Below, in pieces: positions 55,601 through 63,837 of a DNA stretch of 64,000 nucleotides; the first letter of the stretch is position 1, and the number at the start of each line of letters is the position of its first letter. The stretch is from positions 434,001 through 498,000 of the forward strand of contig CANMPP010000001.1 of NCBI GenBank assembly GCA_947499735.1. The letters are read 5' to 3'. The position numbers and the translations under genes were made by a program. Source of the DNA: an uncultured Pelagimonas sp. (lineage in GTDB: Bacteria > Pseudomonadota > Alphaproteobacteria > Rhodobacterales > Rhodobacteraceae). The notes under the pieces were generated by a model. It ran no database searches. It worked only from the letters and a program-made list of their open reading frames with translations, and was not told the origin of the DNA.

Positions 55601-58600
55601 CGTCACCGCCTGTTAGCGTATCCGAACCAGAACCGCCGCTGAGCGTATCATCGCCATCGCCGCCTGCCAGAACATCATCGCCTTCATCGCCATCCAGGAC
55701 GTCACTACCGTCGCCAGCGCTGATATTGTCTGAACCGTCACCACCAGATAGCGTATCCGAACCTGTGCCAGCGGTCAGGCTATCATCGCCATCCCCACCA
55801 GACAGGGCGTCGTCACCTTCACCACCCGCAAGCGTATCAGACCCGTCTCCACCATCGATGTTGTCATCACCCGTGTCGCCGTTGACCACATCATCACCTG
55901 TACCGGCATCAATGTCATCCGCGCCCTCACCACCTGAGAGTGCATCATCACCTTCGCCGCCAGAGATCGTATCGGCCCCTTCACCGCCGTCGATATTGTC
56001 GTTCCCAGCATCGCCGCTGACTTGGTCATTGCCATCGCCGCTATTGATCTCGTCGTCGCCATCGCCGCCGTCGATTTCATCGGATCCTTCATCGCCATAT
56101 AGGGTATCAGAACCAGAGCCTCCTGTAACAGTATCCGAACCGTCACCAAGGTCTGCAAGCGCATCATTGCCCTGATCACTATAAATCAGATCGTCCGCGC
56201 TTAGCCCGTGGCCCACACCAATGATGACAATTTCATATTTTGATCCGTTGATCACAATATACGTACAATTGTTTTCGGCGCTTTCCACAATTTCAACATC
56301 GCCTGAGGTGATGTCGAAATCGGAAAGATCAATGGTGTCGGTGCTGCTATCAAATCCTTCGATCACATCAGATGCACCACTGGTGGATCCATCATCCGTG
56401 AGCACATAAGTGTCGGATCCTTCACCGCCAACTAGGGTGTCATCGCCATCACCGCCGATCAGAGTGTCATCGCCTGCGCCGCCAGAAATGCTATCATCAC
56501 CGCTGCCGGAGACCAGAATATCGCCGCCATCACCGCCGTCTAGCGTGTCAGATCCGGTTCCGCCGCTGATGATGTCGTCGCCTTCGCCACCAGACAATGA
56601 ATCACTTCCCGATCCGCCGCTCAATTCGTCAGAACCAGCACCGCCGGACAAGCTGTCGGATCCAGCACCACCGGACAAGCTGTCATTGCCAGACCCGCCA
56701 TCCAATGTATCCGCGCCAAAGCCACCACTGGCTGCATCGTCTCCATCGCCGGTTTCGATATCGTCTGAACCCAGTCCTCCGACAATCGTGTCGGCAGATG
56801 CAGAACCATCGGCGTCGACACCAGCAGTGAACACCATATCAGTAATTCCAAGGTCAAGCCCCGTACCATCGATAGCGACTTCGAAGTCTTCTGATGGAAT
56901 TGCAATGACCGTGATACCTGTTGTCGCGTCTTCCGTTATTGTAACGTCGTCTAAATCAACTCCAAAGCTGCTGATATCGATCAGATCCGAGCCTTTGGTG
57001 AAATCAACAATGATGTCGCGTTCCAAGCTGGTCGAGTCACCTGCGCTAAACACATAGGTGTTGTTGCCAGCGCCACCTTCTAGCGTATCTGCACCGGCTC
57101 CGCCGTTCAGCGTATCGTTGCCATCACCGCCATAAAGGGTGTCATCACCATCGCCACCAGAGATGTCATCAGATCCGACATCGCCATATAGCACGTCTGA
57201 CCCAGTTCCCCCGAATACAGGGGCGGCTGCATCTTCAAGATCGATCAGGCTGCCATTGCCTTGATCCACATAGATAAAGTCATCCGCAGAAAGATTGTGT
57301 CCTACGCCCTCAATGACAACTTCGAATGTCGATCCGGTAATGCGAATATACGTGCTGTCATCGGCAAGACTTTCCACAATTTCAACATCACCTGAGGTGA
57401 TACCGAAATCGGATAGATCAATCGTGTCGCTGCTGCTGTCAAATCCAACGATCACATCAGACGCGCCGCTGGATGATCCACCAACTGTAAACACATATGT
57501 GTCGGATCCATCACCCCCAACGAGCGTGTCAGCGCCATCGCCACCAATCAAGGTGTCATTGCCAGCGCCGCCATCCAATATGTCCGAACCTGTGCCGCCA
57601 CTGATGGTGTCGTTTCCGTCATCACCTGACAGTGAATCGTTACCCGATCCACCAAACAAGTCGTCTGCGCCTGAACCGCCGAATAGGCTGTCTGCACCTG
57701 CACCGCCGGACAATGTGTCGCTGCTCGTGTCGCCGAGAATGACGTCTGCGCCAAAACCTCCGCTGATCAAATCACGACCGCCACTTCCGTCGATACTGTC
57801 AGACCCCAATCCGCCCACGAGTGTGTCGGTACCTGCTGATCCAACGAGGTCGATTCCATCAGTGAAAATGAAATCGGACATGTCGATATCATGGCCAGTT
57901 CCGTCGATGGCCACTTCGAAACCCAGTGAAGGGATTGCGACAATCGTAATGCCGCTCGATGCGTTTTCAGTGATTGTAACTTCATCGAAATCGACTTCAA
58001 AATCACTTAGATCAATCAGATCCGAGCCTTTGGTGAAGTCTACAATAATGTCTTGTGCCACACTGGTAGAACTACCTGATGTGAAGACATATGTATTGCT
58101 TCCGTCGCCGCCTTCTAGCGTATCTGCGCCGCTTCCACCGCTTAGCGTATCGTTGCCGTCCCCACCAAAGAGGCTGTCATTGCCTTCGCCTCCGTAGATT
58201 TCATCATCGCCCGAGCCGCCATAAAGGGTATCTTCTCCGTCGTCACCTGAAAGCGCGTCGTTTCCGTCCCCGCCATCGATTTCGTCGTTACCAGATCCCC
58301 CGAAGATGGTGTCGTCATCTTCCTCACCGTACAGTATGTCGCCATCGGCACCGCCTTCGAGGCTGTCATCGCCTGAACCACCATAGACAAGATCGATGCC
58401 ATCTCCGCCATACAGGTTGTCCTTGCCATCGCCCCCATCCAGGGTGTCCTCGCCTTCGTCACCATACAGGGTATCCCTACCGGAACCGCTTCCGCCCGAG
58501 ATCAGGTCGTCGTCACCTTCCCCGTAGATTAGGTCAGCGCCAGAACCGCCATCGAGCGTATCATCACCTGTACCACCATATAGCGTGTCCTCATCGTCTT

Positions 58601-60275
58601 CCCCGTAGAGAGCGTCGTTGCCAAGACCACCGGAGAGTTCATCATCATCGTCGCCGCCATAGGCAAAATCAATGCCAGCGTCACCAGAAATGGTATCGTT
58701 GCCTGCGCCGCCAGTAAGCGTGTCGTCGTCATCGCCACCTGACAGGCCATCGGCTCCGTCGCCACCGTCGATCGTGTCCGCGCCGCCGCCGCCATGGATC
58801 ACGTCATCATTTCCTTCGCCGTAGAGCAAATCACCCCCAGCGCCACCGTCAATGTCATCATTGCCGGAACCGCCATAGGCAACATCATTGCCATTGCCGG
58901 CCTCAAGCGTGTCGCCGCCGCTGCCCCCATCTAGGGTGTCATCCCCGTCATCGCCGCTCAGTTCATCAGCGCCACCATCGCCGCTGAGGTTGTCACTACC
59001 AGTGCCGCCGATGAGTGTGTCGCCGCCAGATCCACCGGTCAAGAAATCGTCGTCTTCTCCGCCGTCGAGATAATCGTTTCCAGTGCCACCATCGATTGTG
59101 TCTTCTTCGCCAAATGCGATGTCATTCCCTTCATCGCCGCTGATCGAATCTCCGCCGACGCCGCCTGACAGATTGTCATCGTCTTCTCCGCCTTCTAGCG
59201 TGTCGTCGCCAAGACCACCGAGGAGTGTATCCTCCCCATCGTCACCAAACAGGCCGTCTCCTCCGCTGCCACCGTCGAGTTCATCATCGCCTGAACCACC
59301 ATAGAGGATATCCCAACCATCTTCCCCATCCAGCGTGTCGTTGCCTGCGCCGCCATACATGCTGTCATCGCTGTCGCTTCCGTCTAGATCATCGGCCCCA
59401 GCCGTTCCGACCTGTTCGAAATCTAGCGTGAAGATCACGTTGTCTGTGTTGAAGACAAAACCTGTGCCATTGAGATAAAGTTGGAAATCGGTCCCATCAA
59501 TCGTGACGACAGTCAGGCTACCATCTTCGGTAAAGGTGATGTCATCTAGGCCAATGTCGAAATTCAGGAAGCATAGCTTGTCCTCGGTATCAACAAAGTC
59601 GGTGACTAGATCCGTGTCGGTAAAGGTTGAACTTCCTGGCAAAAAGACGTGGATGTCATCACCGCTGCCGCCGGTGATCGTGTCTTCTCCCACATTGCCA
59701 AACAGCGTGTCATCGCCGTCATTTCCCCATATTGAATCATCGCCGGAATACCCATTGATAAAATCATGACCATCGCCACTGTAGATGGTTTCAGAAACGG
59801 TGCTGCCGATAATTCTGGTGTCCGCATCAGAACTATTATCGCCATATCCTTCGACATAAAGTCGGCCGTTATATCCCAGCATGTCGTATGTTGAGAAATC
59901 GTAATAGCCGCCATCCTGGACATAGAGGGCGTATTGCTTTCCGCTGACATCATCTGCGGTGCCATTGGCGTCAATCGCTTCAAGGTTTGTGAGCACGGCA
60001 TCTTTGCCGATGATACGATAGCTCGAACTGGTGTAATAGAAACTCAGCGTGTCATAGGCGTCGCCGCCATCGATCGTGTCATCGTGATAGCCAGTTGCGG
60101 AAGTGTAGTGGAAAATCACATCATCGCCATCTCCCGCATCAATTATGTCGAGGCCTGTGCCCCCCTTCACGGTATCATCACCGTCCCCAGCATTTAGGGT
60201 ATTGTTGCCGGTGGTGCCGTCGAGATAGTCATTTCCATCCCCACCATCTAGGACGTCATTGTCGGCACCCGCCAT
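52608..60275 (-). CDS. Giant RTX (hemolysin-type Ca2+-binding) secreted protein, main fragment
   Basis: A 2555-aa, highly acidic protein of GGxGxDxLx nonapeptide repeats, which form calcium-binding beta-rolls once secreted. Blocks of repeats are separated by about 12 beta-domains of 80-90 aa, each with a motif like VITDFDSSTDILDLS. The C-terminus (ITLEDVRILDLSADDFLF) looks like a type I secretion signal; there is no N-terminal signal peptide and no enzyme domain is recognised. Surface adhesin, matrix or S-layer-like roles are possible. The frame continues upstream in the adjoining minus-strand frame; one extra C at 60268-60270 separates them. The ATG at 60275 is internal to a repeat. No type I exporter genes are nearby. 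Confidence 0.85.
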   Translation of the reverse strand: MAGADNDVLDGGDGNDYLDGTTGNNTLNAGDGDDTVKGGTGLDIIDAGDGDDVIFHYTSATGYHDDTIDGGDAYDTLSFYYTSSSYRIIGKDAVLTNLEAIDANGTADDVSGKQYALYVQDGGYYDFSTYDMLGYNGRLYVEGYGDNSSDADTRIIGSTVSETIYSGDGHDFINGYSGDDSIWGNDGDDTLFGNVGEDTITGGSGDDIHVFLPGSSTFTDTDLVTDFVDTEDKLCFLNFDIGLDDITFTEDGSLTVVTIDGTDFQLYLNGTGFVFNTDNVIFTLDFEQVGTAGADDLDGSDSDDSMYGGAGNDTLDGEDGWDILYGGSGDDELDGGSGGDGLFGDDGEDTLLGGLGDDTLEGGEDDDNLSGGVGGDSISGDEGNDIAFGEEDTIDGGTGNDYLDGGEDDDFLTGGSGGDTLIGGTGSDNLSGDGGADELSGDDGDDTLDGGSGGDTLEAGNGNDVAYGGSGNDDIDGGAGGDLLYGEGNDDVIHGGGGADTIDGGDGADGLSGGDDDDTLTGGAGNDTISGDAGIDFAYGGDDDDELSGGLGNDALYGEDDEDTLYGGTGDDTLDGGSGADLIYGEGDDDLISGGSGSGRDTLYGDEGEDTLDGGDGKDNLYGGDGIDLVYGGSGDDSLEGGADGDILYGEEDDDTIFGGSGNDEIDGGDGNDALSGDDGEDTLYGGSGDDEIYGGEGNDSLFGGDGNDTLSGGSGADTLEGGDGSNTYVFTSGSSTSVAQDIIVDFTKGSDLIDLSDFEVDFDEVTITENASSGITIVAIPSLGFEVAIDGTGHDIDMSDFIFTDGIDLVGSAGTDTLVGGLGSDSIDGSGGRDLISGGFGADVILGDTSSDTLSGGAGADSLFGGSGADDLFGGSGNDSLSGDDGNDTISGGTGSDILDGGAGNDTLIGGDGADTLVGGDGSDTYVFTVGGSSSGASDVIVGFDSSSDTIDLSDFGITSGDVEIVESLADDSTYIRITGSTFEVVIEGVGHNLSADDFIYVDQGNGSLIDLEDAAAPVFGGTGSDVLYGDVGSDDISGGDGDDTLYGGDGNDTLNGGAGADTLEGGAGNNTYVFSAGDSTSLERDIIVDFTKGSDLIDISSFGVDLDDVTITEDATTGITVIAIPSEDFEVAIDGTGLDLGITDMVFTAGVDADGSASADTIVGGLGSDDIETGDGDDAASGGFGADTLDGGSGNDSLSGGAGSDSLSGGAGSDELSGGSGSDSLSGGEGDDIISGGTGSDTLDGGDGGDILVSGSGDDSISGGAGDDTLIGGDGDDTLVGGEGSDTYVLTDDGSTSGASDVIEGFDSSTDTIDLSDFDITSGDVEIVESAENNCTYIVINGSKYEIVIIGVGHGLSADDLIYSDQGNDALADLGDGSDTVTGGSGSDTLYGDEGSDEIDGGDGDDEINSGDGNDQVSGDAGNDNIDGGEGADTISGGEGDDALSGGEGADDIDAGTGDDVVNGDTGDDNIDGGDGSDTLAGGEGDDALSGGDGDDSLTAGTGSDTLSGGDGSDNISAGDGSDVLDGDEGDDVLAGGDGDDTLSGGSGSDTLTGGDGADTYVFTDGDSVEGAADKIEDFDAEEDILDLSDLNVAEGDVVQTTDPYCGCSVIIIQNTHYVIYVYVGDYDVSDLNIVYSDFVTKTGTSGDDYILGGTGDDILSAAEGDDTFEAGAGNDIVNGGSGNDSISGGEGDDNISGDSGDDTLDGGAGSDTLTGGSGADVLIGSTGADLMSGGTGSDTYVFTSGTSTATETDIITDFESAYDILTLQGFGASFDDLLVTEDTENGYTILTLDGTDFELYLAGTSHSITSDNVLFTNADPQTGTDGDDLLLGSAGDDTFISSEGADTMTGGDGSDTYICTVGHSTTTSTDVITDFDSATDVLDLQGFRISLSDLVVTVDLENDRTVLTIPGTDFQLYLSGTTDSLSADNFLLSDGLPQSGTLGADTLTGTAGDDVFIGSAGADTITGGAGSDTYFFSAGSTTPIDTDVITDFDGSTDVLVLNGYLSSFDDLVITLDVANDRTILSIPATSFQLYLDGTTHSLTSDNVVFTETTPQTGTVGDDTLIGTADDDMFIGSAGADTLTGGAGADTYIFTTGSTTTTETDVITDFDSSTDILILNGFGTSLGDLVVTLDMVNDRTVLTIPGTDFQLYLSGTSHSITSDNFEFSDGVEQTGTDENDVLTATTNVIDVFSGGGGADVFEFVSGSSTSSATDVITDFDLNRDRIDLSALGIAFTDLVITEDAGTDLTLISVAALDFALEISGTGLGLTANQFIFSAATVTDGSESDDILTGTAVDNLISGGDGNDQITSDLGNDTLYGDQGDDSIASGDGLDTLYGGDGNDSLYGENGYDVIYGGSGDDLLDGGLGADTLIGGAGSDQITGGDGNDVLTGSDGADTLIGGLGDDTLMGGDGVDSLSGGDGAGVLIGNDGADTIDGGLGDDTLLGGDGNDTLFGGDGDDVFKFASDGENLIEDFQTGDVIDLSAITEAIDFASLTMTQTEVKVLSGSSGDTDSDSQTTPQTRATTVIEVTPDMSITLEDVRILDLSADDFLF
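53740..55143 (-). repeat. Four-fold 351-bp tandem repeat in the RTX gene
   Basis: Corresponding landmarks lie exactly 351 nt apart. The FQLYL-type codons occur at 53811, 54162, 54513 and 54864. The ITDFD-type codons occur at 53938, 54289, 54640 and 54991. Each unit encodes 117 aa: one beta-domain plus a few RTX repeats. Unit boundaries are approximate. The next copy toward the C-terminus is offset by 327 nt and is more diverged. Confidence 0.9.
56100..58230 (-). repeat. Tandem ~1.03-1.09-kb super-repeat (A-B beta-domain pair) in the RTX gene
   Basis: Two beta-domain types alternate as A-B-A-B. Type A (DFTKGSDLID, VAIDGTG) has landmarks at 58019 and 56994, 1025 nt apart. Type B (GFDSSSDTIDLSDF, GDVEIVES, LSADD) has landmarks at 57418 and 56329, 1089 nt apart. 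The differing spacing comes from different numbers of nonapeptide repeats. Boundaries are approximate. Confidence 0.75.
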
Positions 60276-60840
60276 TCAGGTAATCATCCCCGTCCCCGCC
60301 AAATAGGCTGTCATTTCCATCATCGCCATAAAGCGTGTCATTGCCGGTATTGCCGTAAAGCGTGTCGTCGCCATCGCGTCCTTGGAGGGAATCGTCTCCA
60401 CCATAGCCATCGATGATATCGTTGCCATCATTGCCATAGATGGATTCAGATTCGGTGCTTCCGATGATTGTGGTGTCTTCGTCAGTGCTGCGATCTGCAT
60501 AGATATAGCCGTTATATCCCAGCATGTCGTATGTTGAGAAGTCGTAATAGCCGCCATCTTGGACATAGAGGGCACGTGCCGTTCCGGTAACATCATCTGC
60601 GGTGCCATTGGCATCGATGGCCTCGATATTTTCCAGTACCGCATCTTTGCCGATGGTACGATAGCTCGAGCTTGCGTAATAGAAACTCAGCGTGTCATAG
60701 CCGTCGCCGCCATCAATGCTGTCATCCAGATAGCCGGTTGCGGATGTGTAGTGGAAAATCACATCATCGCCATCACCCGCATCAATTATGTCGACGGCAG
60801 TGGTTCCGTTGAGTGTGTCATTTTCTGCGCTTCCAGCAAT
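59640..60840 (-). repeat. Duplicated N-terminal module of the RTX protein
   Basis: Two ~200-aa copies share IIDAGDGDDVIFHYTSATGY, IEAIDANGTADDV-type and VQDGGYYDFSTYDMLGYNG segments. Landmarks are 643 nt apart (59901 versus 60544; 60111 versus 60754). That is 642 plus 1, the extra base being the frameshift between the copies. Confidence 0.9.
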
Positions 60841-60849
60841 GTCGGTCAT
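60256..60849 (-). CDS. RTX protein, N-terminal fragment separated by a frameshift
   Basis: A 197-aa frame that is the true N-terminus of the giant RTX protein: it starts MTDIAGSAENDTLNGTTA with GGAG 9 nt before the ATG at 60849 (the open frame runs further to 60903). It contains one ~150-aa module (FHYTSATGY...STYDMLGYNG) and a row of nonapeptides. It ends abruptly ...GGDGDDYLNGGCRQ. Deleting one C from the CCC at 60268-60270 would join it in perfect nine-residue phase (GGADNDVLD, GGDGNDYLD) to the main fragment, giving about 2760 aa. Either a sequencing error or a real frameshift mutation; without correction most of the protein is lost unless translation restarts at 60275. Confidence 0.85.
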   Translation of the reverse strand: MTDIAGSAENDTLNGTTAVDIIDAGDGDDVIFHYTSATGYLDDSIDGGDGYDTLSFYYASSSYRTIGKDAVLENIEAIDANGTADDVTGTARALYVQDGGYYDFSTYDMLGYNGYIYADRSTDEDTTIIGSTESESIYGNDGNDIIDGYGGDDSLQGRDGDDTLYGNTGNDTLYGDDGNDSLFGGDGDDYLNGGCRQ

Positions 60850-60896
60850 GGGGAATCTCCAAACAAAATCTTTGTTCATGAGGTCTAACTCAAAAA

Positions 60897-60911
60897 TTAA
60901 CAAAAGGTTAA
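60897..60911 (-). promoter_or_regulatory. Candidate CtrA-binding box (TTAA-N7-TTAA)
   Basis: Perfect match to the full CtrA recognition pattern of alphaproteobacteria, TTAA separated by exactly 7 nt from TTAA, within a larger 8-bp inverted repeat (60894-60914). It lies 48-62 nt upstream of the RTX start codon, where an activator overlapping the -35 position would sit. Confidence 0.6.
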
Positions 60912-60914
60912 TTT

Positions 60915-61541
60915 GAGCGACGTGTCATTAAAATTCCACAATAGGTAGAAATTCAGTTTTTTGTATATTTTATAGGCATTTATGTCGTGCGAAACGATGT
61001 GGCGCATACGCCCTGTACAGCACGTGTGATTGCCAAATTATGCCTATGATCCTATTAATTTGTTGGATGTGATGCATTTCCTGTGAGGTGTGTTTGTGAA
61101 TATTTCCTGCGAGCTTTGGGTGAATGAATTTGCCTAGAACAGTTGTTTTATGGGTGGGGTTTACAGTCAGAAAACCGGTGTTGCTGAAAATGAAGGCGTG
61201 CACCGTGATGCATCTTTTGGCGAATTGCACAAGAAACATGGTTAATGTGTATCTTTGCGCTAGTGTGGTTGGAAGGACGTTCGTTAGATTGAAAATGAAG
61301 CGAGATCAGAGAAGGTTTGTCCGGACCTTAGTTCTGGACTGAACTGTAAGTTTCCTAAATCTTGCGCGAAGGCCTAACACTGGCTTGCTTTAATAGATGG
61401 CAATGTCCTGCGATCATTCCTGAACGGACGTGATATGAATTGCAGTATACTAGGATGCCATTCGCGTCTCGAATGAGTTGCTAGAACGCGGCAAATGATG
61501 GGCACGAATCTGCGCAACTTGGGCATGTTTTTAACATAAAA
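60915..61541. other. Long intergenic region without recognisable genes
   Basis: About 630 AT-rich bases upstream of the RTX gene. Short open frames exist (for example 72 codons at 61124-61342) but have no recognisable domain or good ribosome site. No RNA gene was recognised. Confidence 0.5.
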
Positions 61542-61562
61542 CGTCAGAGATTTTTCCTGACG
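61542..61562 (-). terminator. Hairpin downstream of tRNA-Ser
   Basis: CGTCAG pairs with CTGACG; read on the minus strand it is followed by TTTTATGTT. It is positioned to end the tRNA-Ser transcript. Confidence 0.6.
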
Positions 61563-61597
61563 GCCTAAAATTGCAGCGGCGCTAAATTGTTGATTTA

Positions 61598-61687
61598 TGG
61601 CGGAAACGAAGGGATTCGAACCCTCGAGACGGTTTCCCGCCTACTCCCTTAGCAGGGGAGCGCCTTCGACCACTCGGCCACGTTTCC
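61598..61687 (-). tRNA. tRNA-Ser (anticodon GCU)
   Basis: Read on the minus strand, the acceptor stem GGAAACG pairs with CGTTTCC. The anticodon stem CTCCC/GGGAG holds loop CTGCTAA, giving GCT. A long variable arm typical of serine tRNAs, the T-arm GGTTCGAATCC and an encoded CCA are present. Confidence 0.96.
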
Positions 61688-61776
61688 ACTTGCCTGTCTA
61701 TTGTTGTAAAACGCTGAGGGCAAGAGGAAAATGTTTAACGAAATGTTACCTTTTGCGGTGCGCGTGGCAGGGGTAA

Positions 61777-62760
61777 TCAAGCCCGTGCGGACATCAAACG
61801 GGCCATATCGATCATGCGTGCAGAAAAGCCCCATTCATTGTCATACCAGCCGAAAATACGGGCCTGATTGTTGGTCACGCGCGTTTCTAGTGGGGCAAGA
61901 ACCAGGCTTTCGTCTCTTGCTCTAAGATCGCTGGATACGCATGGATCCTCGACCAAGCCGATAACGGGCGTTTCCTTGGTTATGTCGCGCAAAGCTGCAT
62001 TCAAATCGCCGGGCATGTCGCGCAAAGTTACGGTAAGATCGATCGCAGATACCGAGATGGCGGGCACGCGGACGGCTGCACCGCTGACCTTGCCTGCGAT
62101 TTGGGGCAGGACCTGATCAATCAACTTCATGGCGCTGGTGGTGGTTGGAACCATAGACACGGCGGCTGCCCGGCTGCGAACCAAGTTGTCACCTCTGGGA
62201 GCATCCACAACGGGCTGCGAACCAGTGTAAACATGTATCGTTGTCATATGCCCGTTTGTGATCCCAAAACGATCATCTAGGGCGCGCAGCAACGGAGCCA
62301 ATGCATTTGTCGTGCAAGACGCGTTTGATACGATGCGGGCATCGCCCAATATGGTTTCGTTTGCCCCCAATACGCTGGTTACGTCGGCGTCAGGGAAGGG
62401 GCCTGAAACCAAAAGATCCCGCGCGCCAGTTTGAATAAATTGTTCCGCATGGGCGCGGGTTTTCACCAGACCAGTGCATTCCATCACCACATCAACGCCA
62501 TCCAGTTCTAGATCGGACAGGCGTTGTTTTTGCGTCAACGAGATGTCGTGCCCTGCGACGCTAAGAATGCCGTTTTGATAAGACACCTCGCCGGGAAATG
62601 GACCAAAGACACTGTCGTAACGGAGCAGATAGGCGCAGGTTTCCGGTTCAGCAATATCGTTGATCGAAACGATCTCAATGTCACTGTGTTTTGCTTGCGT
62701 CAAAATTTGGCGCAACACGGTGCGGCCGATGCGGCCAAAACCATTCAGAGCTATGCGCAT
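61777..62760 (-). CDS. gap: Glyceraldehyde-3-phosphate dehydrogenase
   Basis: A 327-aa phosphorylating dehydrogenase of glycolysis and gluconeogenesis. The NAD loop is ALNGFGRIGRTVLRQI, the coenzyme-selecting region is SINDIAEPETCAYLLRYDSVFG, the catalytic Cys is in SNASCTTNALAPLL, and the active-site His region is HVYTGSQPVVDAP. C-terminal WYDNEWGFSARMIDM is a hallmark. An erythrose-4-phosphate dehydrogenase role is possible but less likely. It follows metF on the minus strand with a hairpin between them. Confidence 0.93.
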   Translation of the reverse strand: MRIALNGFGRIGRTVLRQILTQAKHSDIEIVSINDIAEPETCAYLLRYDSVFGPFPGEVSYQNGILSVAGHDISLTQKQRLSDLELDGVDVVMECTGLVKTRAHAEQFIQTGARDLLVSGPFPDADVTSVLGANETILGDARIVSNASCTTNALAPLLRALDDRFGITNGHMTTIHVYTGSQPVVDAPRGDNLVRSRAAAVSMVPTTTSAMKLIDQVLPQIAGKVSGAAVRVPAISVSAIDLTVTLRDMPGDLNAALRDITKETPVIGLVEDPCVSSDLRARDESLVLAPLETRVTNNQARIFGWYDNEWGFSARMIDMARLMSARA

Positions 62761-62801
62761 GTCCTGTATCCATCTGCTGTGTCGCGATGGTGAAAATGAC
62801 G

Positions 62802-62830
62802 AATGCCACGCGTTTCACAAGCGTGGCATT
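62802..62830 (-). terminator. Hairpin between metF and gap
   Basis: A perfect 10-bp stem AATGCCACGC/GCGTGGCATT with a 9-nt loop lies directly downstream of metF. The T-run is weak, so read-through into gap is possible. Confidence 0.6.
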
Positions 62831-62858
62831 GTATCAATTGTAGTGGCGTTGTGTGGCT

Positions 62859-63734
62859 TTAGGCAACGTCTTCGAGATGCATATCAGGTTGAACACCCAA
62901 TGCGTGGCACACATCACGTGTCAGTTCAGGGCGATTCAAGGTGTAGAAATGCAGACTATTTACGCCTTCATCGATTAGGTCAGAACACAGTTCTGTACAC
63001 ATTGCTGTCGCCAGCAAATCCTGACGTCCATCACGTTCCGCCCGTTCAAACGCTTCTTCGACCCAAGCAGGAACGGGTGTGCCACAGTGCTTGGCAAAAT
63101 TGCGCGTGCCTTTCCAGTTCTCGATTGGCAAAATGCCGGGAATAATGGCATCATCAATTCCAGCTTTTGCGCAGGCATCACGGAAGCGCAGGAATGTATC
63201 GACCTCAAAGAAGAACTGCGTCAACGCTTCGCTTGCGCCGGCGTCCAGTTTGCGTTTCAACCACTCGATATCTGCCTGTGCGTTGGCCGCTTCAGGGTGT
63301 ACATCTGGATAGGCCCCAACACGAATGTTGAAATCGCATTCTTTGCTGAGGGCTTCAATCAATTCAACCGAGCTGGAGAACCCTTTAGGGTGAGGTGTGA
63401 AAGATCCGTGTCCTTTGGGCGGATCACCGCGAAGCGCGACGAGGTCTTTGACCCCTGCCTCTGCAAAACCGCGAGCAACCTCTAGCGTTTCTTCCCGCGT
63501 TGCATCGACGCAGGTCAGGTGTGCGGCTGTGCGCAAGCCGGAATTCTTTTGCAGTGTTGCCACAACCTCTCGGGTCAAATCCCGGGTCGTGCCACCGGCA
63601 CCATAAGTCACGGATACAAAACGCGGCGCGAGAGGCGCTAAAACCTGAACCGTATCCCAAAGGCGGAACGTCGCTTCGATGTTGCGAGGCGGAAAGAACT
63701 CAAACGAGATCTCGGGCGTCTTGGAAGAGGTCAT
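62859..63734 (-). CDS. metF: Methylenetetrahydrofolate reductase
   Basis: A 291-aa flavin enzyme reducing 5,10-methylene-THF to 5-methyl-THF for methionine synthesis. The start ISFEFFPPRN is the family signature, then FVSVTYGAGGTTRD, AHLTCVDATREE and VALRGDPPKG (flavin/folate site). Later FFFEVDTFLRF and IPGILPIENWK are typical. It is divergent from the metR-like regulator, the usual arrangement for control by homocysteine. The methyl group produced is used by methionine synthase, whose B12 form links to the cob locus. Confidence 0.96.
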   Translation of the reverse strand: MTSSKTPEISFEFFPPRNIEATFRLWDTVQVLAPLAPRFVSVTYGAGGTTRDLTREVVATLQKNSGLRTAAHLTCVDATREETLEVARGFAEAGVKDLVALRGDPPKGHGSFTPHPKGFSSSVELIEALSKECDFNIRVGAYPDVHPEAANAQADIEWLKRKLDAGASEALTQFFFEVDTFLRFRDACAKAGIDDAIIPGILPIENWKGTRNFAKHCGTPVPAWVEEAFERAERDGRQDLLATAMCTELCSDLIDEGVNSLHFYTLNRPELTRDVCHALGVQPDMHLEDVA

Positions 63735-63837
63735 GTCGGTATACTCAATCTACTTGTCGTTTTTGGCGCATGTCCCTTGTGCCACAAATGTGAATGTGAA
63801 ACAAACTCATAAATCTCAACAACTATATGAATCTGAC

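Noticed and set aside
53353-59431. Long plus-strand open frames (up to ~220 codons) rich in Ser and Pro opposite the RTX gene
   Set aside because: They are antisense mirrors of the repetitive GGxGxDxLx codons (SPSPP-type strings), with no ribosome sites or domain content.
52608-60849. Many regularly spaced short repeats resembling a CRISPR or satellite array
   Set aside because: The period is 27 nt, matching RTX nonapeptides in an open coding frame, with no conserved direct repeat plus unique spacers.
61124-61342. 72-codon frame in the long intergenic region
   Set aside because: No domain, weak initiation context and basic composition without pattern.
61735-61749. TTAA-N7-TTAC near-match to a CtrA box upstream of tRNA-Ser
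   Set aside because: One mismatch and an unlikely target; probably chance in AT-rich sequence.
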